From Alphaproteobacteria bacterium (GTDB lineage Bacteria > Pseudomonadota > Alphaproteobacteria > CAAGCB01 > CAG-977): a stretch of 64,000 nucleotides of DNA. The position numbers and the translations under genes were made by a program. The notes beneath the pieces are model-generated. The model saw only the letters and a program-made list of their open reading frames with translations, had not been told where the DNA came from and made no database searches. The DNA lies in the NCBI GenBank assembly GCA_017480385.1, contig JAFVAT010000026.1:17015-81014 (forward strand), read 5' to 3'. Below, in pieces: positions 51,888 to 60,660 of the stretch (the first letter of the stretch is position 1; every line of letters begins with the position of its first letter).

Positions 51888-53999
51888 TCACCAAGGCCGA
51901 TCAATCGGCGTGACCCGATAAATTTCAGCCTGATTGCCAGCAGGGTACAAATTGACCCATAATTCATTGCCGCGCACTTCAAATTCGCGACCGCTCAGCA
52001 ATTCTTCCACCCAGAACCGCCCGCCGAAAGCGACTCCCATTTCCTCTGTCGGGAACCAGATACGACCGGCCTGCCCATGGTACGGATCCAAACTGATCGC
52101 GACAAAAATCATGTTGTCGCGGTTTTCCGTCATCTTGCCGTAGAACATGATGTTTTCGTTTTCAGAACCGTAAAAACGAAGATTTTCATAGAGCTGCAGA
52201 GCGTAGTTTTCACCGCGTATCCAGTTGACTTGGGCAATTAAATCTTTGATATTGCCCTCAGCATTCCAGTCGCGCGTTTTAATTTCGTATTTTTCGGAAT
52301 TGTTAAATTCCTCTTTTCCGTAAATCCCGTCGTTTTCGCACAGCTCATATCCGTTCAGCAATCCGTAAGACGGGGACAGCGTCGCCGCCAAAATAAAGCG
52401 GATAATAAAGGCGGAACGCGGCGCATCATGCAGATAGAACGGCATAATGTCCGGTGTTGTCGGGAACAGATTGGGACGGTAATATTCCTTCATTTCCGAC
52501 TGTGTCAGTTCCGTAAAGTATTCTTCCAAATCATGTCGGGATTCGCGCCATGTAAAGTAAGAATACGACTGAGAAAATCCGATCTTGGCCAGCATTTGCA
52601 TCATTGATGGACGCGTAAAAGCCTCGGCCAAAAAGATCGTATCGGGATAAACGGTCTGCACTTCGCGAATCACCCATTCCCAAAACGGAACGGATTTTGT
52701 ATGCGGATTGTCGATACGGAAGATCCGGATTCCCTCATTTGCCCAGAACATGAACGTATCGCGCAGTTCCAGCCACAAAGAATCGCCCTGCGGTCCGTAA
52801 AAGTCCACATTGACAATATCCTGATACTTTTTCGGCGGATTTTCAGCATATTTGATTGTACCGTCAGGACGGAAAGTGAACCATTCGGGGTGCTCTTTAA
52901 TCCATGGGTGATCCGGCGAACACTGAATCGCGAAGTCTAAGGCGACCTCCATTTCCAATTCCTGAGCCCGGCGAACAAACGATCTGAAGTCGTCCATTGT
53001 TCCCAATTGCGGGTGAATAGCTTTATGTCCGCCCTCTTCCGATCCGATCGCATAGGGCGATCCCACGTCCCACGGTTCACAAACCAAAGAATTGTTTCTG
53101 CCTTTGCGGTGCGTGTGTCCGATCGGGTGAATCGGCAGCAAATAGACCACATCAAACCCCATGGCCTGAATTTCAGGCAAACGGGCCTCGGCATCTTTGA
53201 ACGTTCCATGAACCCCCGGCTGCGTGCTCTGAGAACGCACGTCCATTTCATACCACGCGCCGAAACGCGCCCGCTCGCGGTCAACAAAGACCTCCAATTC
53301 ACGATCATAGCGTGTAGCCTGTTCGCGGTCTGGCCAACGGTCCATGGCTTCCAACACTTCTTCTCTCATCAGCATGTTTGCGCATTCATATTCGTCATTG
53401 CTGGCGTCAAAAGCATTTAAAATATCGGACAGAAAAGCGATATCATATTCGCGGGCTTCCATGTCCCGAACTTCCGTCGTCTTTTTCAGCCGATCCACCG
53501 TTTTGCGGATAATATTCGCGCCTTCCACCAATTCCAAAGCGACATTATGGCCGGCTTCAAGCTTTTTAACCGTTCCGTCGCGCCATGTGCCGAATTCATC
53601 GACCCAAGCTTCAATCGTATAAATATAGCGGGTATTGTCGCCGAACCATAAATCGCCGCCCCACAAGGCCAGCCCGTGGTTAATTTCATACATCGGCGCT
53701 TCCCACCATTCATCAGAGTCTGCATGGCGGCAGAGAATAACGGCCTTTAAAAGGTCATGGCCGTCTTTGAAAATATTCGCCCATACTTCCATAGTATCGC
53801 CGACCTCGCGCTTAACAGCAAAACGACCGGCGCTGATTTGAGGACTGACATGTTCAATCGTAATCGGCGAACTGGCGGCGAGATCCAATAAATGATTTTT
53901 CTTTTCTTTGATTACCCAGCCGCGTTTGCTCATATCCGATACATCAGATCCACTGATTGTCGGCGTTTTTTTTGGTTTAATTTTTCGTTCCTGTCCCAT
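51888..53999 (-). CDS. glgE: Alpha-1,4-glucan:maltose-1-phosphate maltosyltransferase GlgE
   Basis: GlgE extends linear alpha-1,4-glucans by transferring maltosyl units from maltose-1-phosphate. The 703-residue protein has the N-terminal DUF3416-type domains (to about 250, including APMYEINHGLALWGGDLWFGD), then a GH13 core of subfamily 3 type: YLLPIHPIGHTHRKGRNN near 286-303, the nucleophile D430 in FRIDNPHTKS and the acid E459 in LAEAFTRP. It starts at an ATG with GAGGAG upstream and is the first gene of the operon. Together with the maltokinase and GlgB it gives a working GlgE route. Confidence 0.95.
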   Translation of the reverse strand: MGQERKIKPKKTPTISGSDVSDMSKRGWVIKEKKNHLLDLAASSPITIEHVSPQISAGRFAVKREVGDTMEVWANIFKDGHDLLKAVILCRHADSDEWWEAPMYEINHGLALWGGDLWFGDNTRYIYTIEAWVDEFGTWRDGTVKKLEAGHNVALELVEGANIIRKTVDRLKKTTEVRDMEAREYDIAFLSDILNAFDASNDEYECANMLMREEVLEAMDRWPDREQATRYDRELEVFVDRERARFGAWYEMDVRSQSTQPGVHGTFKDAEARLPEIQAMGFDVVYLLPIHPIGHTHRKGRNNSLVCEPWDVGSPYAIGSEEGGHKAIHPQLGTMDDFRSFVRRAQELEMEVALDFAIQCSPDHPWIKEHPEWFTFRPDGTIKYAENPPKKYQDIVNVDFYGPQGDSLWLELRDTFMFWANEGIRIFRIDNPHTKSVPFWEWVIREVQTVYPDTIFLAEAFTRPSMMQMLAKIGFSQSYSYFTWRESRHDLEEYFTELTQSEMKEYYRPNLFPTTPDIMPFYLHDAPRSAFIIRFILAATLSPSYGLLNGYELCENDGIYGKEEFNNSEKYEIKTRDWNAEGNIKDLIAQVNWIRGENYALQLYENLRFYGSENENIMFYGKMTENRDNMIFVAISLDPYHGQAGRIWFPTEEMGVAFGGRFWVEELLSGREFEVRGNELWVNLYPAGNQAEIYRVTPIDRPW

Positions 54000-54151
54000 T
54001 CAGAAGTCTCCTCAGCAAAAATTTCAGCCAGTATATACAATTCATCAGCCTTTTTCTACATTTTTAACTGGTTATTTATTTTCCTTTTTCATTGATTTTT
54101 TCCGTCATTATGCGATAACCTGCATGAAGTTATGTCTGTCGGTTCTATTTT

Positions 54152-54787
54152 ATGCAGTCTGTCATCAATAAAATTTTGGCCCCCTATACAACGTTAAGCA
54201 AAATTTTTCCGCCTGACGTTAATCTTGCCGCCATTAAGCAAGAAATCCGGGAAGTTCTTCGGCACACTTTAAAAGGCGTGGCCGCGGTTGACAATCCTTA
54301 TTTAATCAACGTCTGCGGCCTGCCGGCTTCGGGAAAGACATACCTGTGCAAAAGATTTAAAAATGCGCATACTGAAATGCTGTATATTTCTTTTGACGCT
54401 TTAATGGAAGATTTGCCGACATATTTAAAAGATCATTTGAAAGACCGTAAAAAATCTTTTGAACGCTGGGAGATACCTGCCCGTTTTGTCGGATACCAGC
54501 TGTTAAAACAGGCCGTTAAGAACAAGCTGCCCATTTTGTTTGAACATTCCAACGCAACGCCTTACCACATTGACTTGTACGAGAAAATAAAACAAACCGG
54601 CTATACTGTGGATATTCGTTATATTAATGCCGGTCCGGCTCTGGTTTTACCCAGATTGGAAAAAAGGGAACGTTATTTTCCTGCCGAACGCACGCGGGAA
54701 CGAGCCTCTATTTTACAAGAGCTGCTGCCCTCTTTTGAAAAAACCGCCACATATTTCAGTATTTTACCGCCATGGAAAGAATCCTGA
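54152..54787 (+). CDS. P-loop kinase of the zeta-toxin type
   Basis: This 211-residue protein has a Walker A motif GLPASGKT at about 56-63, a YISFDALMEDLP segment and ILFEHSNATPYHIDLYEKIKQTGYTVDIRYI, followed by basic residues in LEKRERYFPAERTRERAS. This layout matches zeta-toxin/UDP-sugar kinase relatives. No antitoxin-like small gene is adjacent, so it may be a housekeeping kinase of this superfamily rather than a toxin. The start lacks a strong ribosome site. It stands alone between glgE (divergent) and the DUF2934 gene. Confidence 0.65.
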   Translation: MQSVINKILAPYTTLSKIFPPDVNLAAIKQEIREVLRHTLKGVAAVDNPYLINVCGLPASGKTYLCKRFKNAHTEMLYISFDALMEDLPTYLKDHLKDRKKSFERWEIPARFVGYQLLKQAVKNKLPILFEHSNATPYHIDLYEKIKQTGYTVDIRYINAGPALVLPRLEKRERYFPAERTRERASILQELLPSFEKTATYFSILPPWKES

Positions 54788-54958
54788 AACAATAAAAATA
54801 AAAAAACGTTTTAAAACGCAATAAACAGAAAGCTCTCCTCTTGTTTTTATTAAAAAACGTTGAGTTTTTAAAAAAAATCAGCTAAAAGTAAAGGGAGCAT
54901 GAGAAAATAATCAGGCCGAATAAAAAATTTGTCGTTTTTATATTTTGGGAGAATGTAA

Positions 54959-55234
54959 ATGGCTAAAGAAGATGAAATCCGCGAAGCGGCATACTTTGTA
55001 TGGATCAACAACGGCTGTCCTGAAGGCGTTGAAATTGATTGCTGGCTGGAAGCGGAAGCTCAGAGCAGTGAAGAATGCGAATGCTGCTGCTGCGAAAAAG
55101 AAGTTGCTGCAGAAGAAAAGAAGCCTGCAAAGAAGGCGGCTGCAAAGAAAACAACCGCCGCTTCTGCCGAAAAGGCAGAAAAGAAGCCTGCTGCAAAGAA
55201 GGCTCCTGCAAAAAAAGCCGCAGCAAAGAAATAA
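54959..55234 (+). CDS. DUF2934 protein with cysteine cluster and histone-H1-like tail
   Basis: This 91-residue protein has a DUF2934-like N-terminus (EIREAAYFVWINNGCPEGVEIDCWLEAEA, residues 5-34), then a run of cysteines in ECECCCCEKE (39-48), and a Lys/Ala/Pro-rich tail of PAKKAAAKK-type repeats from about 54 to the end. Such tails bind DNA non-specifically in histone-H1-like and AlgP-like proteins. The four adjacent cysteines might bind a metal. GGGAG lies upstream of the start. DUF2934 has no established function that I know. Confidence 0.8.
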   Translation: MAKEDEIREAAYFVWINNGCPEGVEIDCWLEAEAQSSEECECCCCEKEVAAEEKKPAKKAAAKKTTAASAEKAEKKPAAKKAPAKKAAAKK

Positions 55235-55251
55235 ATCTTATTTTACCAAAG

Positions 55252-55285
55252 AACGGCCGGAAGTTTTTCTTTCAGCCGTTTTTTT
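55252..55285 (+). terminator. Terminator after the DUF2934 gene
   Basis: AACGGC (55252-55257) pairs with GCCGTT (55274-55279), with extra pairing inside the loop (GGAAG with CTTTC), and TTTTTTTG follows. Confidence 0.7.
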
Positions 55286-55303
55286 GTTTTTCGGATTTAA
55301 ATT

Positions 55304-55870
55304 GTGCCTGCGCTACTACTTTTATCTTGTTGTGCCCCTTGCTCCTGCGCCGTAATTGATAAGCTGGCGCGGGAAAGGAAAGATTTCACTGTTTTGTTTT
55401 ATAATCCGAATATTCAGCCGGCGGAAGAATATGAAAAAAGGCGCATGGAAAACGAACGTTTTTGCCAAGAACGGAACGTTCCCTTTATTGCTTTGGAATA
55501 CGATCCGAAAAACTGGTTGAATGCCGTAAAAGGATTGGAAAACGAACCGGAAAGGGGAAAACGCTGTTCAGTTTGTTTTCATTTACGGTTAAAGCGGGCC
55601 ATGGAATACGCTCAAGAAAACGGATTTGAAACGGTCAGTTCCGTTTTGGGCATTTCCCGGTGGAAAGACATGAATCAGGTCAACCGTGCGGCAAGACAAG
55701 CCTCTTTGAAAACGGGTGTTTTTTATGATGAAACGAACTGGCGCAAAGGCGGCTTGGAACAATTGCGCCAACAGCTGGTTAAAGAAACGGGAATGTATGC
55801 GCAGGATTATTGCGGCTGTCCGTTTTCCAAGCGAAACAATCAGTCTTCCTCAACCGGAAGCAAATCCTGA
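55304..55870 (+). CDS. queH: Epoxyqueuosine reductase QueH
   Basis: QueH reduces epoxyqueuosine to queuosine in tRNA, using an iron-sulfur cluster; it is the non-QueG route common in anaerobes. The 188-residue protein has CCAPCS with C9, C10 and C13, then FYNPNIQPAEEYEKR, RGKRCSVCFHLRLKRA and a terminal DYCGCPFSKR, which together give the cysteine ligands of the family. The start is a GTG with only a weak ribosome site. It ends 31 bases inside the convergent rmuC gene. Confidence 0.92.
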   Translation: MPALLLLSCCAPCSCAVIDKLARERKDFTVLFYNPNIQPAEEYEKRRMENERFCQERNVPFIALEYDPKNWLNAVKGLENEPERGKRCSVCFHLRLKRAMEYAQENGFETVSSVLGISRWKDMNQVNRAARQASLKTGVFYDETNWRKGGLEQLRQQLVKETGMYAQDYCGCPFSKRNNQSSSTGSKS

Positions 55871-57165
55871 TCATCATATTCGATTTGAAATTCTTTAGTA
55901 ACCCGAGCCCCTTGCCGTTTCAGCTTTTCGGCCCAGCCGATTGCATTGCCCTTGCCCTCCGACAGTTTTTTAAAGGCCTTGTCATAGTTTGTCTTTGCCG
56001 CGGTTAAAGAACGGTCGATCGCCTGCATGTCTTCTACAAAGCCGACCAGTTTATCATGCAGTTTTCCGCCGATTTCCGCAATTTGTTGAACGTTTTTGTT
56101 CTGTTTTTCAATCCGCCACAAATTTTCGATCGTGCGCAGAACGGGCAATAAAGAAGAGGCGGTCGTCACGGCGATATTGTTCTGATAAGCCGCTTCATAA
56201 ATTTCGGGATCAGCGCTCAGCGCTTCGATATAGGCCTGTTCGACCGGAATGAACATAAACACATAATCCAGCCCCATTTCCTTGATTTCCGATTGGTAAT
56301 TTTTAGACGCCAATCCCTTGATATGATTTCGCAGCGCCTGCACATGTTCGCCCAGATATTTCTTTTTGTCCTCCGGCGTTTCGGCTTTGATATAACGCAT
56401 ATACGCGTTCAAAGATACCTTGCAGTCTACGATCAGTCGACGGTTATTCGGCAGATTGACAATATAGTCAGGCCGCTTGTTATTGCCGTCTTCATCCTTA
56501 AAGTTTTCTTGTGTGGAGTAGTTAATTCCCTTTTCAAAACCGGCGACTTCAAACACGCGTTCCAGCTGCGTTTCTCCCCAATCCCCCTGATGTTTTGTGT
56601 TGCCTTTTAAAGCGTTCGTCAGATTTTTGGCATCTTCGGACAAGTTTTGGTTCATTTCCAACAGATGACGCAGCTGTTCGTCCATTTTTCCCTTGTCGCT
56701 CGCATTAATTTGATTGATTTCCTCCATGCGCTTTTTAAAGGTATCCAGCTGTTCTTTTAACGGCGTTAAAATTTGCCCCAGAGAATCCTGCTGATCTTTT
56801 TTAAAATCAGCTGACTGCGTTTTTAAGATATCGGCAGAAACAGCTTTAAATTGTACGGATAATTCCTCGCGAGCCTTTTTCAGTTCTTCTATTTTATCGT
56901 TCAGATGCCGGCTTTCTTCCCGCATCTGTGTTTCCAAAGAAGCCGCCTTAGCCGTCAGCCGCATGTTTTCATTATTCAGGCGGGCATTTTCTTTCTTCAG
57001 TTCTTCCAACTGGACCTGCAAGAACAAAGCCTGTCCCGACTTTGAAATCAAATCATTTTTTTCTCTATTTAAACGAGCCGTTTTTCTGGAAATAAAAAAC
57101 AGGAAGACCAAAGCGACAGCCAACAGACTGACGCTGCAAACGAACAAAGAGGAAAGAGTCAACAT
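55840..57165 (-). CDS. rmuC: DNA recombination protein RmuC
   Basis: The 441-residue protein has an N-terminal membrane helix (about 5-26), a long coiled coil (about 35-190), and a nuclease-like RmuC domain with GDWGETQLERVFEVAGFEKG, RPDYIVNLPNNRRLIVDCKVSLNAY and MFIPVEQAYIEAL. RmuC limits inversions and other rearrangements at short repeats. The DCK element inside the conserved block matches PD-(D/E)xK-type nucleases. It is single and convergent with queH. Confidence 0.93.
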   Translation of the reverse strand: MLTLSSLFVCSVSLLAVALVFLFFISRKTARLNREKNDLISKSGQALFLQVQLEELKKENARLNNENMRLTAKAASLETQMREESRHLNDKIEELKKAREELSVQFKAVSADILKTQSADFKKDQQDSLGQILTPLKEQLDTFKKRMEEINQINASDKGKMDEQLRHLLEMNQNLSEDAKNLTNALKGNTKHQGDWGETQLERVFEVAGFEKGINYSTQENFKDEDGNNKRPDYIVNLPNNRRLIVDCKVSLNAYMRYIKAETPEDKKKYLGEHVQALRNHIKGLASKNYQSEIKEMGLDYVFMFIPVEQAYIEALSADPEIYEAAYQNNIAVTTASSLLPVLRTIENLWRIEKQNKNVQQIAEIGGKLHDKLVGFVEDMQAIDRSLTAAKTNYDKAFKKLSEGKGNAIGWAEKLKRQGARVTKEFQIEYDDQDLLPVEED

Positions 57166-57207
57166 GCCATGGATCCAAAAAATAAAAACAATCTGCCTAA
57201 ACTTTAT

Positions 57208-57792
57208 TTATTCATCATCTTCTTCTTGCTCAGCGCCGTCCTGTTCGGCCTCTTCTTCGTCCTCAACCGCTTCTTCATCTTCATATTCCAGCACTTTTTC
57301 CAAAACAGCCTTAACGCTTTTCACGCCCGGAGCAAGCGTTACTTTGGCACCCCAGCGCTGATAATTGAAGGGCTGCCGTTTATCGCCATTTCCGGCATAA
57401 GGGCAGGCAACTGCCGCGACATAATATTCTCCCGGCGGCAGAGAGTAAAAAACGAAATCTCCATTTGACATTGTGCGCACCAAACGGCTGCGCGCAGCGG
57501 CGGCATTATGAGGGCTTTCTAAAATTTCGCCGTTTTTCCAATACCGTTCGTACCATTCTGTCGAATAGTCCGTTACCGGATTTAACAAAACCAGCTGCTG
57601 AGCCAAACAGCGCTCCTGCCCATTGTCCAATTCGATGCAAAAGCTTCCTTTAATACGCCCTTTTCCCTTAACCGCATAGGGCTTGTACTGTTCCGGCTTA
57701 AATTCCGCATGACGCTTGGCACCTTCGCTTTCCTGCCCCTCAGAACACCCGAACATTAAAAAAGCCAACAGACAAATGAAAATGCGCTTCAC
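57208..57792 (-). CDS. Lipoprotein with carboxypeptidase-regulatory-like fold
   Basis: This protein of about 194 residues has a lipoprotein signal (VKRIFICLLAFLMFGC, lipobox MFGC). A beta-rich domain with SNGDFVFYSLPPGEYYVAAVACP near 110-135 is typical of carboxypeptidase regulatory-like (transthyretin-like) domains. The tail is strongly acidic (EDEEAVEDEEEAEQ...). The GTG at 57792 has AAAGGAA eight bases upstream; an in-frame ATG at 57813 would add seven residues. The function is unknown; such folds act in adhesion or as structural modules of surface proteins. Confidence 0.7.
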   Translation of the reverse strand: MKRIFICLLAFLMFGCSEGQESEGAKRHAEFKPEQYKPYAVKGKGRIKGSFCIELDNGQERCLAQQLVLLNPVTDYSTEWYERYWKNGEILESPHNAAAARSRLVRTMSNGDFVFYSLPPGEYYVAAVACPYAGNGDKRQPFNYQRWGAKVTLAPGVKSVKAVLEKVLEYEDEEAVEDEEEAEQDGAEQEEDDE

Positions 57793-57849
57793 GAAGAAAA
57801 TTCCTTTCAACAAATATGAGACGGCTCATTAGAAATCTTTTTTTATCTT

Positions 57850-57877
57850 TTGTCAATTTAATGAGGTTATATATAAT
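57850..57877 (+). promoter_or_regulatory. Promoter of the Sel1-repeat gene
   Basis: TTGTCA (57850-57855) and a perfect TATAAT (57872-57877) are spaced by 16 bases, just upstream of the start at 57904. Confidence 0.65.
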
Positions 57878-57903
57878 GGCAAAGAAGAGTGCGGAGAAAT
57901 TAA

Positions 57904-59061
57904 ATGAAATATATTGCTGCAATTTTGCTTTTTATAGTCTTTGGCGTTTCTGCCGAAGCGGCTCCCGCTCCCAAGAAAAACACGGAAAAAAAACCGACTG
58001 CGGCAGAGATTGAAAAGAAAAAAGACGAAAAGGATTTTCAAACGGCGGAAGCCCTGCTCTATCGTCAACAGACAAAAGAGGCTCTGCCGGAACTGGTCCG
58101 TTTATGCGGCAAAAATTATTTGCGCGCCTGCTCTCTGCTGGGATTTGGCTATTATTCCGGGCGCTACGGCATACCGCAGGAAACAAAGACGGGTATAGAG
58201 TGGTACCAAAAATGCGCCGATAAAGAAAAAAACTTTTTTTGCCATAAAGAGCTTGGCCGCATTTATTACCGCATGGGCGATTATGACAGCGCGCTTGCTT
58301 ATTACAAAAAAGCCGCCCTCGGCAATGATCCGGACGGACAATATTGGCTGGGGCGGTTATATATGGACGGCAGAGGCCTGCATGCCGATTACGAAAAAGC
58401 TCTTAAATGGATGCGCAAAGCGGCCCATGCCCGCAAAGCTCCCAGCAAACCGGCCAGATGCGCTTTGGTGGAAATGTCTTATTTCGGCATCGGCATGCGC
58501 CGCAGCATCAAAGATACCAAATACTGGCTCGGCCTGTGCGACAATCCTTTGGTGCAGGCGCTGATGTCCTTTTACGGTCATGGCGTTCCGAAAGACAAAG
58601 AAAAAGCAAAGGAGATATTGATCAGAACCGATTTGCAGGAAACGCTGGCCGATTGGAATGATTTAAACGGTCAGTCCCGTCCTTCCGTCGGCAAGAAAAC
58701 CATTCGGGACCAACTGATTCCGGAGGACTGTTTAAAAAACAATGCCATTCAGGCGACGGGACGCAAAAATCCAAAAATTTCAGCTTATGCCGTCAAAATT
58801 TTTGATCAGGATTTTTACCGCAGCTTTGACGTGCACGACGGTTATATTGAAAAGGCCGGAATCGGAGACCAAACATTTGAAGTCTGCGGCATTACTTTTT
58901 ATACAACTCTGGAACATAAAAGGCTGTTCAACAAAGCCCTGAAAAGCAAGGACGTCATTAAAATCAGCCGGTATACAAATGCCTGCTTAGGGTCCGAAAT
59001 GACCGATATTTGCGACCTGAACCTGTCATGGCAGGAACAAGAAAGCGAGGAGGATCAATGA
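57904..59061 (+). CDS. Secreted Sel1-repeat protein
   Basis: This 385-residue protein has a signal peptide (YIAAILLFIVFGVSAEA, cleavage about 19). Sel1-like repeats occupy about 60-240, recognisable by the A..LG..Y..G pattern: LLGFGYYSGRYG, YYKKAALGNDPDGQYWLGRLYMDGRG, ALKWMRKAA. Sel1 repeats form a protein-binding solenoid; in bacteria they often act in the envelope or in host interaction. The C-terminal third, with several cysteines, matches nothing I know. It overlaps the next gene by ATGA, so the two are coupled. Confidence 0.82.
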   Translation: MKYIAAILLFIVFGVSAEAAPAPKKNTEKKPTAAEIEKKKDEKDFQTAEALLYRQQTKEALPELVRLCGKNYLRACSLLGFGYYSGRYGIPQETKTGIEWYQKCADKEKNFFCHKELGRIYYRMGDYDSALAYYKKAALGNDPDGQYWLGRLYMDGRGLHADYEKALKWMRKAAHARKAPSKPARCALVEMSYFGIGMRRSIKDTKYWLGLCDNPLVQALMSFYGHGVPKDKEKAKEILIRTDLQETLADWNDLNGQSRPSVGKKTIRDQLIPEDCLKNNAIQATGRKNPKISAYAVKIFDQDFYRSFDVHDGYIEKAGIGDQTFEVCGITFYTTLEHKRLFNKALKSKDVIKISRYTNACLGSEMTDICDLNLSWQEQESEEDQ

Positions 59062-59900
59062 AAAAGCTGATGTTTTTGCTGTTCTTTGTCCTTCCCGGTC
59101 AGGCTTGGGCGTGGGCTTATTCCTATATTCCCAAGACGTCTTCCCCGACGATTTATAATTTTCTGTATCAAAAACGTGAAAAGTGCGCCGTCGGAGAGAA
59201 AAAAGAGTATCCGAAAAAGATCGGCGTTTGCGCCGCTTGTCCGGAAAGCACGGTTTATATGATTGATGAAGCGCAAAGCAAAGCTTTATGCTTTAAATGT
59301 CCTGAAGGCACATTGCTTGTCAAACGCAACGATTATCCCATGTGCCTGAGCATGTATCCCGTTATCAACGGAAAAGCGCAAAAGCCCAACGGAGACTCGA
59401 TTGATCCGGAAGAACTGGAACGTATGGCTCTGCGGTTAAGCGCGGATTACAAAACCAATTTGCCGGCACGCCCCAAAGAAGCGGAAAAAACTTTCAATAA
59501 TAAGGAAAAATTGACAAACGTCTGTCCCTCTTCTTATCCGGAGGACGATACGGCGCAAAAACAAATCGACATCTGCCGGCGTTTAGTCAGTCAAAACGAT
59601 TTTTTGTGCCCTTATGTGGAAAAAAATGCCGAAGGAAAATGGACCTGCCGCGCGTGTCCGAAGAATGCGCCCTATAAAAACAAGCAGGGCGGCTGCTTTA
59701 ATTGCCCCTACGGTGAAGAAATGATCGCCTTGGAGTCCGGCACTTTGGTTTGTGCCTCGGAAGCCCCTCCCCAGCCCAAGAAAAAAGCGCCCGCCGCTAA
59801 AAAAGCCCCTGCGAAAGCCGCTGTAAAAAAGGCTGCTAAAAAAGCGCCGGCAAAGGCTGCCGCGACCAAAAAGACCGCCGTTCCAACAAAAAAGAAATAA
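59058..59900 (+). CDS. Secreted CxxC-repeat protein with Lys/Ala-rich tail
   Basis: This 281-residue protein has a signal peptide (KKLMFLLFFVLPGQAWA, cleavage about 18). The body has four repeated CxxCP elements, CAACPES, CFKCPEG, CRACPKN and CFNCPYGE, arranged as pairs of small cysteine-rich units. The C-terminal part, about 235-281, is a Lys/Ala/Pro-rich repeat tail much like that of the DUF2934 protein at 54959. The start at 59058 shares ATGA with the previous stop and has GAGGATC upstream. The family is unknown to me; an envelope location with a highly basic tail suggests binding to anionic polymer. Confidence 0.78.
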   Translation: MKKLMFLLFFVLPGQAWAWAYSYIPKTSSPTIYNFLYQKREKCAVGEKKEYPKKIGVCAACPESTVYMIDEAQSKALCFKCPEGTLLVKRNDYPMCLSMYPVINGKAQKPNGDSIDPEELERMALRLSADYKTNLPARPKEAEKTFNNKEKLTNVCPSSYPEDDTAQKQIDICRRLVSQNDFLCPYVEKNAEGKWTCRACPKNAPYKNKQGGCFNCPYGEEMIALESGTLVCASEAPPQPKKKAPAAKKAPAKAAVKKAAKKAPAKAAATKKTAVPTKKK

Positions 59901-59902
59901 TT

Positions 59903-60658
59903 TTACCGGCGGGCCAGATCTGCGATGACGCCATGCAGCGTACGCACGTCCTGCGACGTCAGAGCCGCACGCATGAAAATATTGCGCAGATTGCGCATCA
60001 TGCGCGGTCGCTTTTCAGGCGACTTAAAGTATCCTGCCTTTTCAAGTTCCTGTTCCAAATGATCAAACAAATGTTCTGTTTCCGCTTTGTTAGCCGGTTC
60101 CGTATTCGGCATGGACAAGAAATGTTCCTGTGTCGTATCGGACAGTCTGAACACCTCATAACCGGTCAATAAAACAGCCTGCGCCAAATTAAGAGAACAA
60201 TGTTTCGGGTTCAGAGGAATATTGACGAGCGCATCGGCATAAGCCAAATCTTCATTTTCCAAACCGGTACGCTCCGGACCGAACAAGACGCCGCATCGGA
60301 TTCCCTTCTGATGATGCTCCAAAATATCTTTTGCCATGCCCTGTCCGGTAAAAACCGGCTTGATCATATCCCTGGGACGGCCTGTGGTTGCATATACCTT
60401 TTGCAGATCGGCCACGGCCTCCGCAACCGTTTTAAAAACACGGGCATGGTACAAAATTTCCTCTGCGCCGGAAGAAGCCGCAATTGCTCTGGAACACAAA
60501 TGATCTTCGTCCGGATCGATCAGACGCATCTCTTCCACGGCGCAATTCATCATCGCCCGCGCGGCTGTTCCAACATTTTCCGCCAGCTGAGGACGCACCA
60601 AAATAAATACCGGCGCCGAAACAATCGTTCCGCAGTCCGTTTTGTTATCTGAAGCCAT
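59903..60658 (-). CDS. trmJ: tRNA (cytidine/uridine-2'-O)-methyltransferase TrmJ
   Basis: TrmJ is a SPOUT-class methyltransferase that modifies position 32 in the tRNA anticodon loop. The 251-residue protein starts with the typical FILVRPQLAENVGTAARAM, has YATTGRPRD, and carries the knot elements GVLFGPERTGLENEDL and NIPLNPKHCSLNLAQAVLL. The C-terminal extension is helical, as in other TrmJ. It converges tail-to-tail with the CxxC-repeat gene. Confidence 0.93.
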   Translation of the reverse strand: MASDNKTDCGTIVSAPVFILVRPQLAENVGTAARAMMNCAVEEMRLIDPDEDHLCSRAIAASSGAEEILYHARVFKTVAEAVADLQKVYATTGRPRDMIKPVFTGQGMAKDILEHHQKGIRCGVLFGPERTGLENEDLAYADALVNIPLNPKHCSLNLAQAVLLTGYEVFRLSDTTQEHFLSMPNTEPANKAETEHLFDHLEQELEKAGYFKSPEKRPRMMRNLRNIFMRAALTSQDVRTLHGVIADLARR

Positions 60659-60660
60659 TC

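Noticed and set aside
54945..55355. Overlapping lysine-rich frame across the DUF2934 gene and queH start
   Set aside because: It is a +1 shadow of the Lys/Ala repeat tail; the frame at 54959 has the ribosome site and the DUF2934-like sequence.
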